DNA of 27,253 nucleotides, taken from the NCBI GenBank assembly GCA_040414495.1, contig JBEDUI010000277.1, positions 1 to 27,253 on the forward strand, read 5' to 3'. Below are positions 15,262-22,845 of this stretch, piece by piece. A program made the translations under genes and the position numbers. The notes under the pieces were generated by a model, which ran no database searches, was not told where the DNA came from, and was given only the letters and a program-made list of their open reading frames with translations. The first letter of the stretch is position 1, and each line of letters opens with the position of its first letter. This DNA is from DATAVB01 sp040414495. Lineage in GTDB: Bacteria; Actinomycetota; Actinomycetes; Mycobacteriales; QHCD01.

Positions 15262-16328
15262 AACGAGCGGTGTACCAGACGATCACCCACGACCGGAGCG
15301 CTGTCCCGGGTTGGCGCGATCGCGGTTGGACGCGAGGCCCCGGTGGAGCGCCGCCGTACCGTCACCAACGTCGTGAGCAACACCGACGCGCCCGCGTAGA
15401 TCGCGAGCACGACCAGCGGGTCGGTGATGCCGTGCGAACCGAAGTACGACACCGAGCGGACGAGCCGCATCCCGGCGGCATTCGGCAGGATCTCGGACAG
15501 GAAATGCCAACCAGAGGGCAGCATCGAAGTCGGCACCGTACCGCCGGAAACCGGGTTGCCCAGCAGCACAACGGTCGCCACCGCCGCGATCAGGCCGGCC
15601 CCGCCCAGCATGGTCAACAGGCTGATCGCGAACGTGCCCACCGCGAACAGCACCAGCGCTCCGATGCCGACCAGCGCGGCGGCATGCCCCGAAATCAGGC
15701 CCATCAGCGGATCGACCAGCACGACGCCCAGCGCGGCCGCCGCCACCGCGTAAGCGGCCTGGGCCAGCAGCAGTCCGGCCAGCCCACGCGGCGTACGAAC
15801 CCGCGCACCGAAGGCCCGTACGAGCAGGATCGCGCCGAGGTAGCCGCCGATCACCCAGGACAGGACCAGGATGAATACGCTCAGACCTCGCGGGTCGCCC
15901 TGGCTCAGCGGTCGCAAATCCCTTACCTGCAACGCCATTCGGTCCGCCAGCGCCTGCGCGGTGAAGGTTTTGGTCAACGCCTGTGCGGCCACCGGACCAC
16001 CCGCGGTGGCGACGAGAACCGTCTCCCGCCGCCCGTCCTGAACCACCGCCCCGGCCAATTCGCCCGTCCGTACCGCCTGCTGCGCCTGGGTCGGATCGGG
16101 CAGCGTGCGCCACGTGACCGCGTCGGCCGGGCGAACCGACAGGCGCGCCGCAGTCGGTGGCGCGACGAGACCGACCGGCTCCTCCCGTAGCGCGGGTTTG
16201 GCCATCGCGCCGGTCCAGGTGGCTACCAACGCCAACTGGACGACGATCGCGGCCACCGCGCTGATCAGGATCTTCCCGCTACGCCGGACTATTCCGGTGC
16301 CCGACTCGATGTTTTCGTGTGCCGCCAT
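15258..16328 (-). CDS. DUF3533-like multi-pass membrane protein (ABC-2/YhgE-like permease relative)
   Basis: The ATG at 16328 has AAGGAGGT with 6-base spacing, a near-perfect Shine-Dalgarno sequence. The 356-residue protein has one N-terminal transmembrane helix (ILISAVAAIVVQLALVATW, about 20-40) and a soluble loop of about 105 residues that would face outside. Five C-terminal hydrophobic segments follow (e.g. LSVFILVLSWVIGGYLGAIL, ALVGIGALVLFAVGTFAISL). This one-plus-five arrangement with a large first loop is typical of the DUF3533/YhgE-Pip group related to ABC-2 permeases. Such proteins are often paired with TetR regulators, and export of toxic compounds or lipids is suspected. No ATPase is adjacent. 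The family assignment rests on topology, not on a diagnostic motif. Confidence 0.75.
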   Translation of the reverse strand: MAAHENIESGTGIVRRSGKILISAVAAIVVQLALVATWTGAMAKPALREEPVGLVAPPTAARLSVRPADAVTWRTLPDPTQAQQAVRTGELAGAVVQDGRRETVLVATAGGPVAAQALTKTFTAQALADRMALQVRDLRPLSQGDPRGLSVFILVLSWVIGGYLGAILLVRAFGARVRTPRGLAGLLLAQAAYAVAAAALGVVLVDPLMGLISGHAAALVGIGALVLFAVGTFAISLLTMLGGAGLIAAVATVVLLGNPVSGGTVPTSMLPSGWHFLSEILPNAAGMRLVRSVSYFGSHGITDPLVVLAIYAGASVLLTTLVTVRRRSTGASRPTAIAPTRDSAPVVGDRLVHRSL

Positions 16329-16352
16329 CGTCGACCTCCTTGCCGACTATCG

Positions 16353-16397
16353 TTACGAGGCGGCACGTAATCTAATATGACTGGACCTGCGGGTCAA
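16353..16397 (-). promoter_or_regulatory. Housekeeping-type promoter with overlapping TetR-type operator
   Basis: Read on the minus strand, TTGACC (16392-16397), a 17-base spacer and TAGATT (16369-16374) form a good sigma-70/HrdB-like promoter; the transcript would start near 16362, about 35 bases before the ATG at 16328. TTACG-N8-CGTAA (16353-16370) is a perfect inverted repeat that overlaps the end of the -10 element and the start site, where a TetR dimer encoded by the second gene of this operon would block transcription. Confidence 0.65.
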
Positions 16398-17089
16398 GAC
16401 CGATCGCGAGGTATTGGCCCGCGCCGATCGTGACGCCGGGGCTGCGAACAGCGGTCCATCGGCTTACTCAGGAAATAATTCGCCGTACTATCTGGAAATT
16501 ATTTTGACCCGGACTCTCGCGGCGCGGATGCGGCCACCCGGCGCAGGCGCGGGTAGGACCATCGGCGCGGCCGAACGGACGAGTTGGGCTATTGGAAATC
16601 CACCGCTGCCCAGAAACGTCGGAATCCCGCAATGCAGTGAGTATTTGCCGGCGAAATTACCGGTCCGGCCCGCTCAGGCCGCCACGACCGGTCTCGATTT
16701 ACGCTGACCGACCAGCCGTAGTCATATTCACCTGACGGAGCGCGGCGATTAATCCGGGTACGGCCACGGCGAAAGGCCGCGCTCACCCCGGTTTGCCGCC
16801 CCGCGCCCGATTTTCCGGCCCGACCATTGCTCCACTTGACGCACCGGAACCGGCACCAGAGGACTCAGATAAACGGCAACTTTCGCCCGCCCAAGGTGTT
16901 TCGCGAATTCGCCAAGTCGTTGCCATGGCGCGTTTGATAGCTGGTATCGTCGCCTTGCCCGGTGCTGGGGGGTGCCCGGGTGCGTGAATTCCGAACCGGG
17001 GGGCCGGGATGCATACTCGACATTACTAATTCCATGTTCGCCGCGTCGATTCGGACCGCGCCGACAGGGATAGTCACTGGCAATTCGAT

Positions 17090-17118
17090 TTGTGTGCGCC
17101 CACGCAACGTGCACACAA
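17090..17118. promoter_or_regulatory. Candidate operator: perfect 8-bp inverted repeat TTGTGTGC-N13-GCACACAA
   Basis: The arms match exactly and their centres are 21 bp apart, two helical turns, as expected for a dimeric regulator binding one face. It lies about 310 bp upstream of the first gene of the exopolysaccharide cluster, within the only large non-coding stretch of the window. The regulator is unknown. Confidence 0.4.
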
Positions 17119-17302
17119 CTTATTCGCCAGTTATCTCTCACCGCCGGCGCTCTGTTCGAGACCGCCTCGCTCGGTCGCACCGACCAGGAGCAGCCGCGGC
17201 GATACGACACACAATGCACGTTTTCCTTGCCGCAGGGTGCTTTAACGGCTAGGCGTTTGTCGCAGCAGGGCGTCTTTTTTCGTACGCATTCCTCGCTCCA
17301 AC

Positions 17303-17341
17303 GGAGCTAAGGCTACGTGTGCCGTAAACCTAGCTGACTCC
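17303..17341 (+). promoter_or_regulatory. Possible leader hairpin upstream of the exopolysaccharide operon
   Basis: GGAG-CTAAGG on the left can pair with CCTAG and CTCC on the right, with a small internal bulge and a 16-base loop. The hairpin would sit about 90 bases before the ATG at 17429 in a potential 5' leader. It matches no riboswitch class that could be named. Confidence 0.25.
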
Positions 17342-17428
17342 GCTTTCGGCTTGCTGCGCGCGAATACGCGGGCTAAAGGCAAAAGTTCGTCAGCGCGAGT
17401 CATTTCATCTACCGGGGGATATACGTCT

Positions 17429-18778
17429 ATGACCATCGTCGAAGGCCTTCCAGGGCCCGCCGCAGATCGTAAAGAAGCAATTTCAGCGCTTCCTGCCCCG
17501 CGCGAGGTTACGGAGGTCGAGTTCGAGTTCGACGTCGCGATCCTCGGTCTCGGTTACGTCGGTTTACCCACGGCCCTGGCCTTTCATGCCGCCGGGCGAC
17601 GCGTTTTGGGAATCGATGTCAGCGCCGCGCGGCTGGAAGCGATACGCAGCGAACAGGTCGATCTGCTCGAGTCCGATCGCGAACGGCTCGCCACCGCCCT
17701 TCAGGACGAGGGCCTGATGATGAGTTCGGATCCGGCTGCATTGGCCAGCGCGGCCGGCGTCATCGTCTGCGTTCCGACCCCCGTGGATGCGCACCTGGTG
17801 CCGGATCTGTCAATTCTGCAAAGCGCGTGCGAAACCGTGGTCGCGGGCGCCGCGCCCGGCCAATTACTGATGTTGACGTCGACCACCTACGTCGGCAGCA
17901 CCTACGACATGCTTGTCGCGCCATTGGCCGAACGCGGCCTGCTGGCCGGACAGAACGTCTTCGTCGCATTCAGCCCAGAACGCATCGACCCGGGCAACGA
18001 CCGGCATGCGCACGAGGACGTTCCCCGCGTTATCGGCGGCGTGACCGCGGAATGCTCCCGCCGGGCCGAGCGGACGCTTTCCGGTTACACCCGCAACCTG
18101 CATGTGGTATCCGCTCCGGAAGTCGCGGAAATGACCAAGCTGCTGGAGAACACGTTCCGCGCGGTGAACATCGCGATGATCAACGAATTCGCCGAGGCCA
18201 GCCGGGCGCTGCGCCTCGACGTCATGGAGGTCATTCAGGCCGCCGCCACCAAACCTTATGGCTATATGGCCTTTACGCCCGGCCCGGGCGTTGGTGGGCA
18301 CTGTATTCCATGCGATCCGCATTATCTGCTGTGGCAGTTGCGCAAACAGCGAGTGTCCACGCCGCTGATCGACCAGGCGATGGAGAGCATCGCGGCCCGG
18401 CCGCATCGTGTGCTGGAACGGGCCCGCGAAGTGTTGTCGCACGGCGGAAAAGCGTTGAGTGGCGCGCGAATCGTGGTGCTCGGTGTCGCGTACAAGCCGG
18501 ATGTCGGTGATCTGCGGGAATCCCCCGCCCTGGAGGTCATCGAGAAGTTATTGGCCGCCGGCGCCAAGGTCGAATACCACGACAGCTACATTCCGAGCCT
18601 GGTGTTGGCCGACGGCACCACGCTGAGCAGTGTGGACAGTCCCGATACGGCGGCGGCTGACCTGGTGGTGGCGCACACGTTGCACGGCAATCTCGACCCG
18701 AATTACGTCAAGAATGCGCAGTTGGTGCTGGACGCGACCTTCCGGCTGCCGCTGGAGACGAATCTGGTGAGGCTCTGA
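17429..18778 (+). CDS. UDP-sugar 6-dehydrogenase (UDP-HexNAc dehydrogenase, WbpA/WecC-like, or UDP-glucose type)
   Basis: The start at ATG 17429 follows GGGGGA about 9 bases upstream; the longer frame adds only unusual residues. The 449-residue protein has a Rossmann NAD site (VAILGLGYVGLPTALAFHAA, 37-54), the SPER-x-DPG motif (182-189) and the catalytic Cys292 in PGPGVGGHCIPCDPHYL. The C-terminal UDP-binding domain contains GVAYKPDVGDLRESPA. The GGHCIPCDPHYL form and the P-Y-G-Y-M-x-F-x-P-G-P-G context are nearer to UDP-GlcNAc/ManNAc dehydrogenases than to classical UDP-glucose dehydrogenase. It performs a two-step oxidation of C6 to a uronic acid in the cytosol. Its TGA shares one base with the ATG of glmS (TGATG), so the two are translationally coupled. 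Confidence 0.9.
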   Translation: MTIVEGLPGPAADRKEAISALPAPREVTEVEFEFDVAILGLGYVGLPTALAFHAAGRRVLGIDVSAARLEAIRSEQVDLLESDRERLATALQDEGLMMSSDPAALASAAGVIVCVPTPVDAHLVPDLSILQSACETVVAGAAPGQLLMLTSTTYVGSTYDMLVAPLAERGLLAGQNVFVAFSPERIDPGNDRHAHEDVPRVIGGVTAECSRRAERTLSGYTRNLHVVSAPEVAEMTKLLENTFRAVNIAMINEFAEASRALRLDVMEVIQAAATKPYGYMAFTPGPGVGGHCIPCDPHYLLWQLRKQRVSTPLIDQAMESIAARPHRVLERAREVLSHGGKALSGARIVVLGVAYKPDVGDLRESPALEVIEKLLAAGAKVEYHDSYIPSLVLADGTTLSSVDSPDTAAADLVVAHTLHGNLDPNYVKNAQLVLDATFRLPLETNLVRL

Positions 18779-20565
18779 TGTGTGGCATCGTCGCGTGCCA
18801 CACCCGGGACGCGGCCCTGGATTACCTCGTTCCGGCGCTGGAACGGCTGGAATACCGCGGCTACGACTCGGCCGGGGTGGCGGTGAGCGCCTCCGATGGC
18901 AGCCTGCGACTCCTGCGATCGGTCGGCAAGCTGGAATCACTGAAAAAGGTGGTCGCCGGGTACGACGGGCCGATGCTGAACGGCACCGGTATCGGGCACA
19001 CCCGGTGGGCCACTCACGGTGCGGTGAGCGAACGGAACGCCCATCCGCACCTGAGCTGTGACGGCGGTGTCGCGATCGTCCACAACGGAATCATCGACAA
19101 CGCCGCCGCCTTGCGGGCCAAATTGGAAAGCGGCGGTCACCAGTTCCGGTCCGATGTGGACAGTGAGGTGGTAGCCCACCTGGTCGAGCACATGCTGCGC
19201 GGCGGGCTCAACCTGTTGGACGCGGTGAACCAGGCCGGGCGACGGCTCTCCGGATCGTGGGCAATCGCCGCCCTGGAGCGGGTTTCGGGCCGGATCGTCG
19301 TGACCGCACACCGCTGCCCGTTGGTGGTCGCGCGCAGCCGGCACGGGGATTTCGCCGCCAGCGATGTTGCGGCGCTGCTGCAGTGGGTCGATTCGGTGCA
19401 GGTACTGCGTGATGACGATGCGGTGGAAATCGGCGGGGAATGGCGCTGGGCCGGGCCGGACGGCCCGCGTACCGCACCGGCGGCGGTCGTCCCCGGCTGG
19501 CGGCCGGAGGACGTACTGACCGGTGCGTACCAGGATTTCATGGCCAAGGAAATCGCCGAACAGCCGGCCGTAGCCGCGCGCATCGTGGGCGCGCTGTCCG
19601 ACGGCATCGCGGACGGCGCATTGTGGCGGGACCTGGGCTTGGCCGCACCGGAGCGGGTACGGATTCTGGCCTGCGGTACGTCATTGCACGCCGGAATGGT
19701 GATCGGCCGGGTCCTGGAGGTCGCCGGTGGCGTACCGGTGCACGCGGTCGTCGCCAGCGAGGCGGCCGAAAGCATCATCGAACCCGACACGATGACCTTG
19801 GCTATCAGCCAATCCGGCGAGACGGCCGATGTGCTGCAGGCGCTGGACCGGGTCGATTCCAGCGCTGTACTGGCGATTACGAACACCATGCACTCCACGT
19901 TGGCGCGGCGGTCCGACGCCGCGGTGAATTGCAACGCCGGACCGGAAATCGGGGTGGCCGCGACCAAGACGTTCACGGCCCAGGTGCTCACCGGGGTCGC
20001 CCTGGCGCTGTCCGGGCTTGTCTACAGTGGACGCCTCTGCTCCGAGCAGGCGCGGCATTACCTCGCGCAGCTCAGCGAGGTGCCGGGCCAGCTCGCGGCG
20101 GCCGAACGGGTCGCGGCCCGGATCCTGCCCGACCTGGCCGAATCCCTCAGCGCCGCACCGGGATTTCTGTTCATCGCCCGCAATGGCGGGGTGCCGTATG
20201 TGGCCGAGGGCGCCCTGAAACTGCAGGAAATCACCTACCGCTGGGCGCATGCGTATCCGGCCGGGGAGCTCAAGCACGGACCGATCGCGCTGATCGAGCC
20301 GGGCACGCCCGTGATTGCGATCGACGACGGAGATCGCCGCCTGCAAGCCAATCTGGCCGAGGTCGCGGCCCGCGGTGCCCGCATCATCGACCTGGGTACA
20401 GCTGGCAGCGCGGTCCCGTTGCTGGCCGAACACCGGCCCGCTCCGCCCTGGGGTCCGCTCGAATCCGTGCTCGGCCTGCAACACCTGGCCCGGTCGGTTG
20501 CGCTCGCGTTGGGACGCGACGTCGACAAGCCGCGCAATCTCGCCAAGTCCGTAACAGTCGAATAG
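18778..20565 (+). CDS. glmS: Glutamine--fructose-6-phosphate aminotransferase (isomerizing)
   Basis: The 595-residue protein starts MCGIVAC, leaving Cys2 as the glutaminase nucleophile after Met removal. An N-terminal class II amidotransferase domain (about 1-215: RLEYRGYDSAGVAV, GHTRWATHGAVSERNAHPH, HNGIIDN) is followed by two SIS isomerase domains (CGTSLHAGMV, SQSGETADVLQAL; VPYVAEGALKLQEITY). The terminal motif is DVDKPRNLAKSVTVE. It makes glucosamine-6-phosphate, the entry to UDP-GlcNAc. Length is near the lower end for GlmS (about 600-620), the linker before the first SIS domain being short. A housekeeping GlmS is expected elsewhere in the genome, so this copy probably supplies the exopolysaccharide operon. 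It is coupled to the dehydrogenase upstream and followed by the epimerase after 34 bp. Confidence 0.95.
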   Translation: MCGIVACHTRDAALDYLVPALERLEYRGYDSAGVAVSASDGSLRLLRSVGKLESLKKVVAGYDGPMLNGTGIGHTRWATHGAVSERNAHPHLSCDGGVAIVHNGIIDNAAALRAKLESGGHQFRSDVDSEVVAHLVEHMLRGGLNLLDAVNQAGRRLSGSWAIAALERVSGRIVVTAHRCPLVVARSRHGDFAASDVAALLQWVDSVQVLRDDDAVEIGGEWRWAGPDGPRTAPAAVVPGWRPEDVLTGAYQDFMAKEIAEQPAVAARIVGALSDGIADGALWRDLGLAAPERVRILACGTSLHAGMVIGRVLEVAGGVPVHAVVASEAAESIIEPDTMTLAISQSGETADVLQALDRVDSSAVLAITNTMHSTLARRSDAAVNCNAGPEIGVAATKTFTAQVLTGVALALSGLVYSGRLCSEQARHYLAQLSEVPGQLAAAERVAARILPDLAESLSAAPGFLFIARNGGVPYVAEGALKLQEITYRWAHAYPAGELKHGPIALIEPGTPVIAIDDGDRRLQANLAEVAARGARIIDLGTAGSAVPLLAEHRPAPPWGPLESVLGLQHLARSVALALGRDVDKPRNLAKSVTVE

Positions 20566-20599
20566 TCCACAGTACACAGTCGATGGGGAGAGCACGTTC

Positions 20600-21592
20600 A
20601 TGAAGGCACTTATCACCGGCGGCGCAGGGTTCATCGGATCGCACCTGACCGATTACCTCATCAGTCGGGGCTGGCAGGTGGTCATCCTCGATGACCTGTC
20701 CACCGGGCGAATGGACAATCTGGCGCACGCGCTGAACGGGCCGCACGCGGAGGCGGTCGAGTTCGTGCCGGGCTCGGTCACCGACGCCGCACTGGTGCAG
20801 CAGCTGACTGAGGGCGTGGACGTGATATTCCACCTCGCCGCCGCGGTCGGCGTTTTCACCATTCAGACCAGGACGTTGGACAGCATGCGGGTCAACCTGC
20901 ACGGCACCGAAATCGTTCTGGATGCGGCGCAACGGGCTGGCACTCGGCTGCTATTGGCCTCCACCAGCGAGGTTTACGGAAAGAACACGACGATCGGTCT
21001 GACCGAGGACGCCGATCGCATCATCGGCTCGCCGCTGAAGAGCCGGTGGTCGTACGCCGAGGCCAAGGCGATCGACGAGACGCTGGCCCACCAATACGTC
21101 GTCCACAATGGACTTCGTGCGGTCATCGTCCGACTGTTCAACACCGCCGGCCCGCGTCAGACCGGCCGGTACGGCATGGTGCTCCCCCGGTTCGTCAAGC
21201 AGGCGCTGGCGGCCGAATCGCTGACGGTGTACGGCAACGGGGAGCAGACCCGGTGCTTCGCCCACGTGTCCGACGTGGTGCCGGCGCTGGTCAAACTGGT
21301 CGACACACCCGCGGCGTCCGGCGAGGTTTTCAACCTCGGCAACCCCGAGCAGATTTCGATCAACGGACTGGCCGCGCGGGTCATCGAACGGACCGGGTCG
21401 AGCAGCGACATCGTGCAGGTCCCGTACGAAACCGCCTATGGCGCCGGCTATGAGGACATGCAGCGACGCGTTCCCAACTGCGACCGGGCCCACGACCTCA
21501 TCGGATACAAACCGGAGCACCATTTGGACGACATCATCGATTCCGTGGTCGCCTACGAATGCGACCGTGCGTTCTCGCTCGCGGGCGACTGA
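20600..21592 (+). CDS. NAD-dependent NDP-sugar epimerase/dehydratase (extended SDR)
   Basis: The 330-residue protein begins MKALITGGAGFIGSHLTDYL, the Rossmann GxxGxxG of extended SDRs, with GGGGAG about 10 bases before the ATG. The catalytic triad is visible as STSEVYG (121-127) and Tyr152-xxx-Lys156 (SYAEAK). LFNTAGPRQTGRYGMVLPRF and GNGEQTRCFAHVSDVV are substrate-domain motifs shared with UDP-glucose/UDP-GlcNAc 4-epimerases and UDP-glucuronate decarboxylase. It converts a cytosolic UDP-sugar, likely the product or substrate of the dehydrogenase two genes upstream. Epimerisation of UDP-HexNAc or UDP-uronate and decarboxylation are all possible; motifs do not separate them. The next gene starts 11 bp after its stop. 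Confidence 0.88.
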   Translation: MKALITGGAGFIGSHLTDYLISRGWQVVILDDLSTGRMDNLAHALNGPHAEAVEFVPGSVTDAALVQQLTEGVDVIFHLAAAVGVFTIQTRTLDSMRVNLHGTEIVLDAAQRAGTRLLLASTSEVYGKNTTIGLTEDADRIIGSPLKSRWSYAEAKAIDETLAHQYVVHNGLRAVIVRLFNTAGPRQTGRYGMVLPRFVKQALAAESLTVYGNGEQTRCFAHVSDVVPALVKLVDTPAASGEVFNLGNPEQISINGLAARVIERTGSSSDIVQVPYETAYGAGYEDMQRRVPNCDRAHDLIGYKPEHHLDDIIDSVVAYECDRAFSLAGD

Positions 21593-21603
21593 CGGACGCG
21601 GTT

Positions 21604-22845
21604 GTGACGGCTCACGAATCCCGACTCGACGACGGCGGCAGCCACCTGCACATGGTTCCCGACGCCGATCTCGACGACGAACTGGAACCGGATGTAAGCA
21701 GCACCGGCGGGGCGACGCCACGTCGCCGCTGGCCGCGGCTGCTCATCGCACTCGTCGTTGTGCTGGGCCTGCTGACCGCCGGCGCGGCGGCCACCCACCG
21801 GTGGCCCTTTGCCGGCGGCCGGGGCGATTCCATGCTCATGATCGGCGCGCTGCCGTATTGGAACATCGGCGCGGACTCGGCGAAAATCCTCGCCAGCAAG
21901 GGCGATTTCGCCGAGGTCACGCCGTGGATGTACGGCATCGACCAATCCGGCGGAACGGTGTCGTTGCTGCCGCCCTCCAATGCGGCCCGAACCGAGGAGT
22001 CGCTGAACGAACTGCGGCAGGCCGGGATCAAGCTCGTACCCACGATCTCCAATACTCAAAACGGCGCCTGGGATTATCCAACCATCATTGCGATATTGCG
22101 CGATCCGGCGCTCCGGGCCCAGCACATCGCCAATATCGTGAAGCTGACGAAACAGAACAACTACGCCGGCATCGATATCGACTACGAAAACTTCCAGGCC
22201 CAGGATCGGGCCGTCTTCACCGCGTTCGTATCCGAGCTGGCCAATGCGCTGCATCGGGCCGGCAAGACGCTGTCGGTCGACGTATTCGCCAAAAGCTCCG
22301 ATCGTGGTTATGACCAGCGCAACCAAGCCCAGGACTACCGGGCGATCGGCCAGGCAGCCGACGCGGTGCGGCTCATGGCGTACGACTGGCACTGGAATTC
22401 CTCCGAACCCGGACCGATCGCACCCATCAAATGGGTACGCAGCGTCCTGGATTACGCGCTGACCCAGATACCTCCGCACAAGATCATTCTGGGCGTGCCC
22501 GCATACGGCTACGACTGGGTAGGAAAGAAGGGGCGCCTGGTGAGTTGGTTGCAGGCATACGGATTGGAACAGAAATACGGCGCACCGGTGCATTGGGACG
22601 CCACCTCGCAGAGTCCCTGGCTCACCTACCGATCCAGTGACGGCCAACAGCACGTGGTGTGGTTCGAGAACTCGTACAGCATGCTGGCCAAATTGGGTGT
22701 GGCCCACGGCGCCCATATCGGCGGCGCCTACCTGTGGCTGGCCGGTGACGAGGACGATCTACTGTGGAAACGCCTGGATCCAACGGATATTGACCGGGCC
22801 GCCCGTTCGATGAATTCCGGGCCGCAGGATGTGGCGCCGTCATGA
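21604..22845 (+). CDS. Membrane-anchored glycoside hydrolase family 18-like protein (YaaH/spore-lytic type)
   Basis: The start chosen is GTG 21604, just after the previous stop; the open frame extends into the epimerase, and ATG 21652 is an alternative. The 413-residue product has an acidic cytoplasmic tail, one signal-anchor helix (about 44-63: WPRLLIALVVVLGLLTAGAA) and an extracellular TIM barrel. YAGIDIDYENF contains the GH18 D-x-D-x-E signature with Glu195 as the catalytic acid; LMAYDWHW and KIILGVPAYGYDW are the later GH18 strands. GH18 enzymes cleave beta-1,4-GlcNAc polymers by substrate-assisted catalysis that needs an N-acetyl group. Placed between sugar-precursor genes and the synthase, it may trim or release the nascent polymer. 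It overlaps the GT2 gene by 4 bp (ATGA). Confidence 0.85.
   Translation: MTAHESRLDDGGSHLHMVPDADLDDELEPDVSSTGGATPRRRWPRLLIALVVVLGLLTAGAAATHRWPFAGGRGDSMLMIGALPYWNIGADSAKILASKGDFAEVTPWMYGIDQSGGTVSLLPPSNAARTEESLNELRQAGIKLVPTISNTQNGAWDYPTIIAILRDPALRAQHIANIVKLTKQNNYAGIDIDYENFQAQDRAVFTAFVSELANALHRAGKTLSVDVFAKSSDRGYDQRNQAQDYRAIGQAADAVRLMAYDWHWNSSEPGPIAPIKWVRSVLDYALTQIPPHKIILGVPAYGYDWVGKKGRLVSWLQAYGLEQKYGAPVHWDATSQSPWLTYRSSDGQQHVVWFENSYSMLAKLGVAHGAHIGGAYLWLAGDEDDLLWKRLDPTDIDRAARSMNSGPQDVAPS

Larger units (their letters stand above)
16398..17428 (+). other. About 1.0 kb without a convincing gene, ahead of the exopolysaccharide operon
   Basis: Open frames here give sequence without domains, consistent hydrophobic segments or usable ribosome-binding sites. 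The stretch separates two divergent operons and must contain the promoter of the plus-strand cluster. Noted inside it are an inverted repeat at 17090-17118, a T-run at 17273-17278 and a possible leader hairpin at 17303-17341. Base composition seems lower in GC than in the flanking genes. It may contain a long regulated leader or remnants of lost genes; no known riboswitch class was recognised. Confidence 0.45.

Noticed and set aside
16749..17219. 156-codon minus-strand open frame in the gene-poor stretch
   Set aside because: Arg/Pro/Ser-rich without hydrophobic core pattern, no good ribosome-binding site and no domain; could not be supported as a gene.
17220..17428. Possible riboswitch (c-di-AMP or c-di-GMP class) upstream of the exopolysaccharide operon
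   Set aside because: The conserved core segments of these classes were looked for and not found; only a generic hairpin remains.
19440..20603. 387-codon plus-strand open frame inside glmS
   Set aside because: Out-of-frame Arg/Gly-rich shadow of GlmS, which is supported by end-to-end motifs.
21553..22716. 387-codon minus-strand open frame opposite the GH18-like gene
   Set aside because: No recognisable domain; the plus strand carries GH18 motifs over the same bases.
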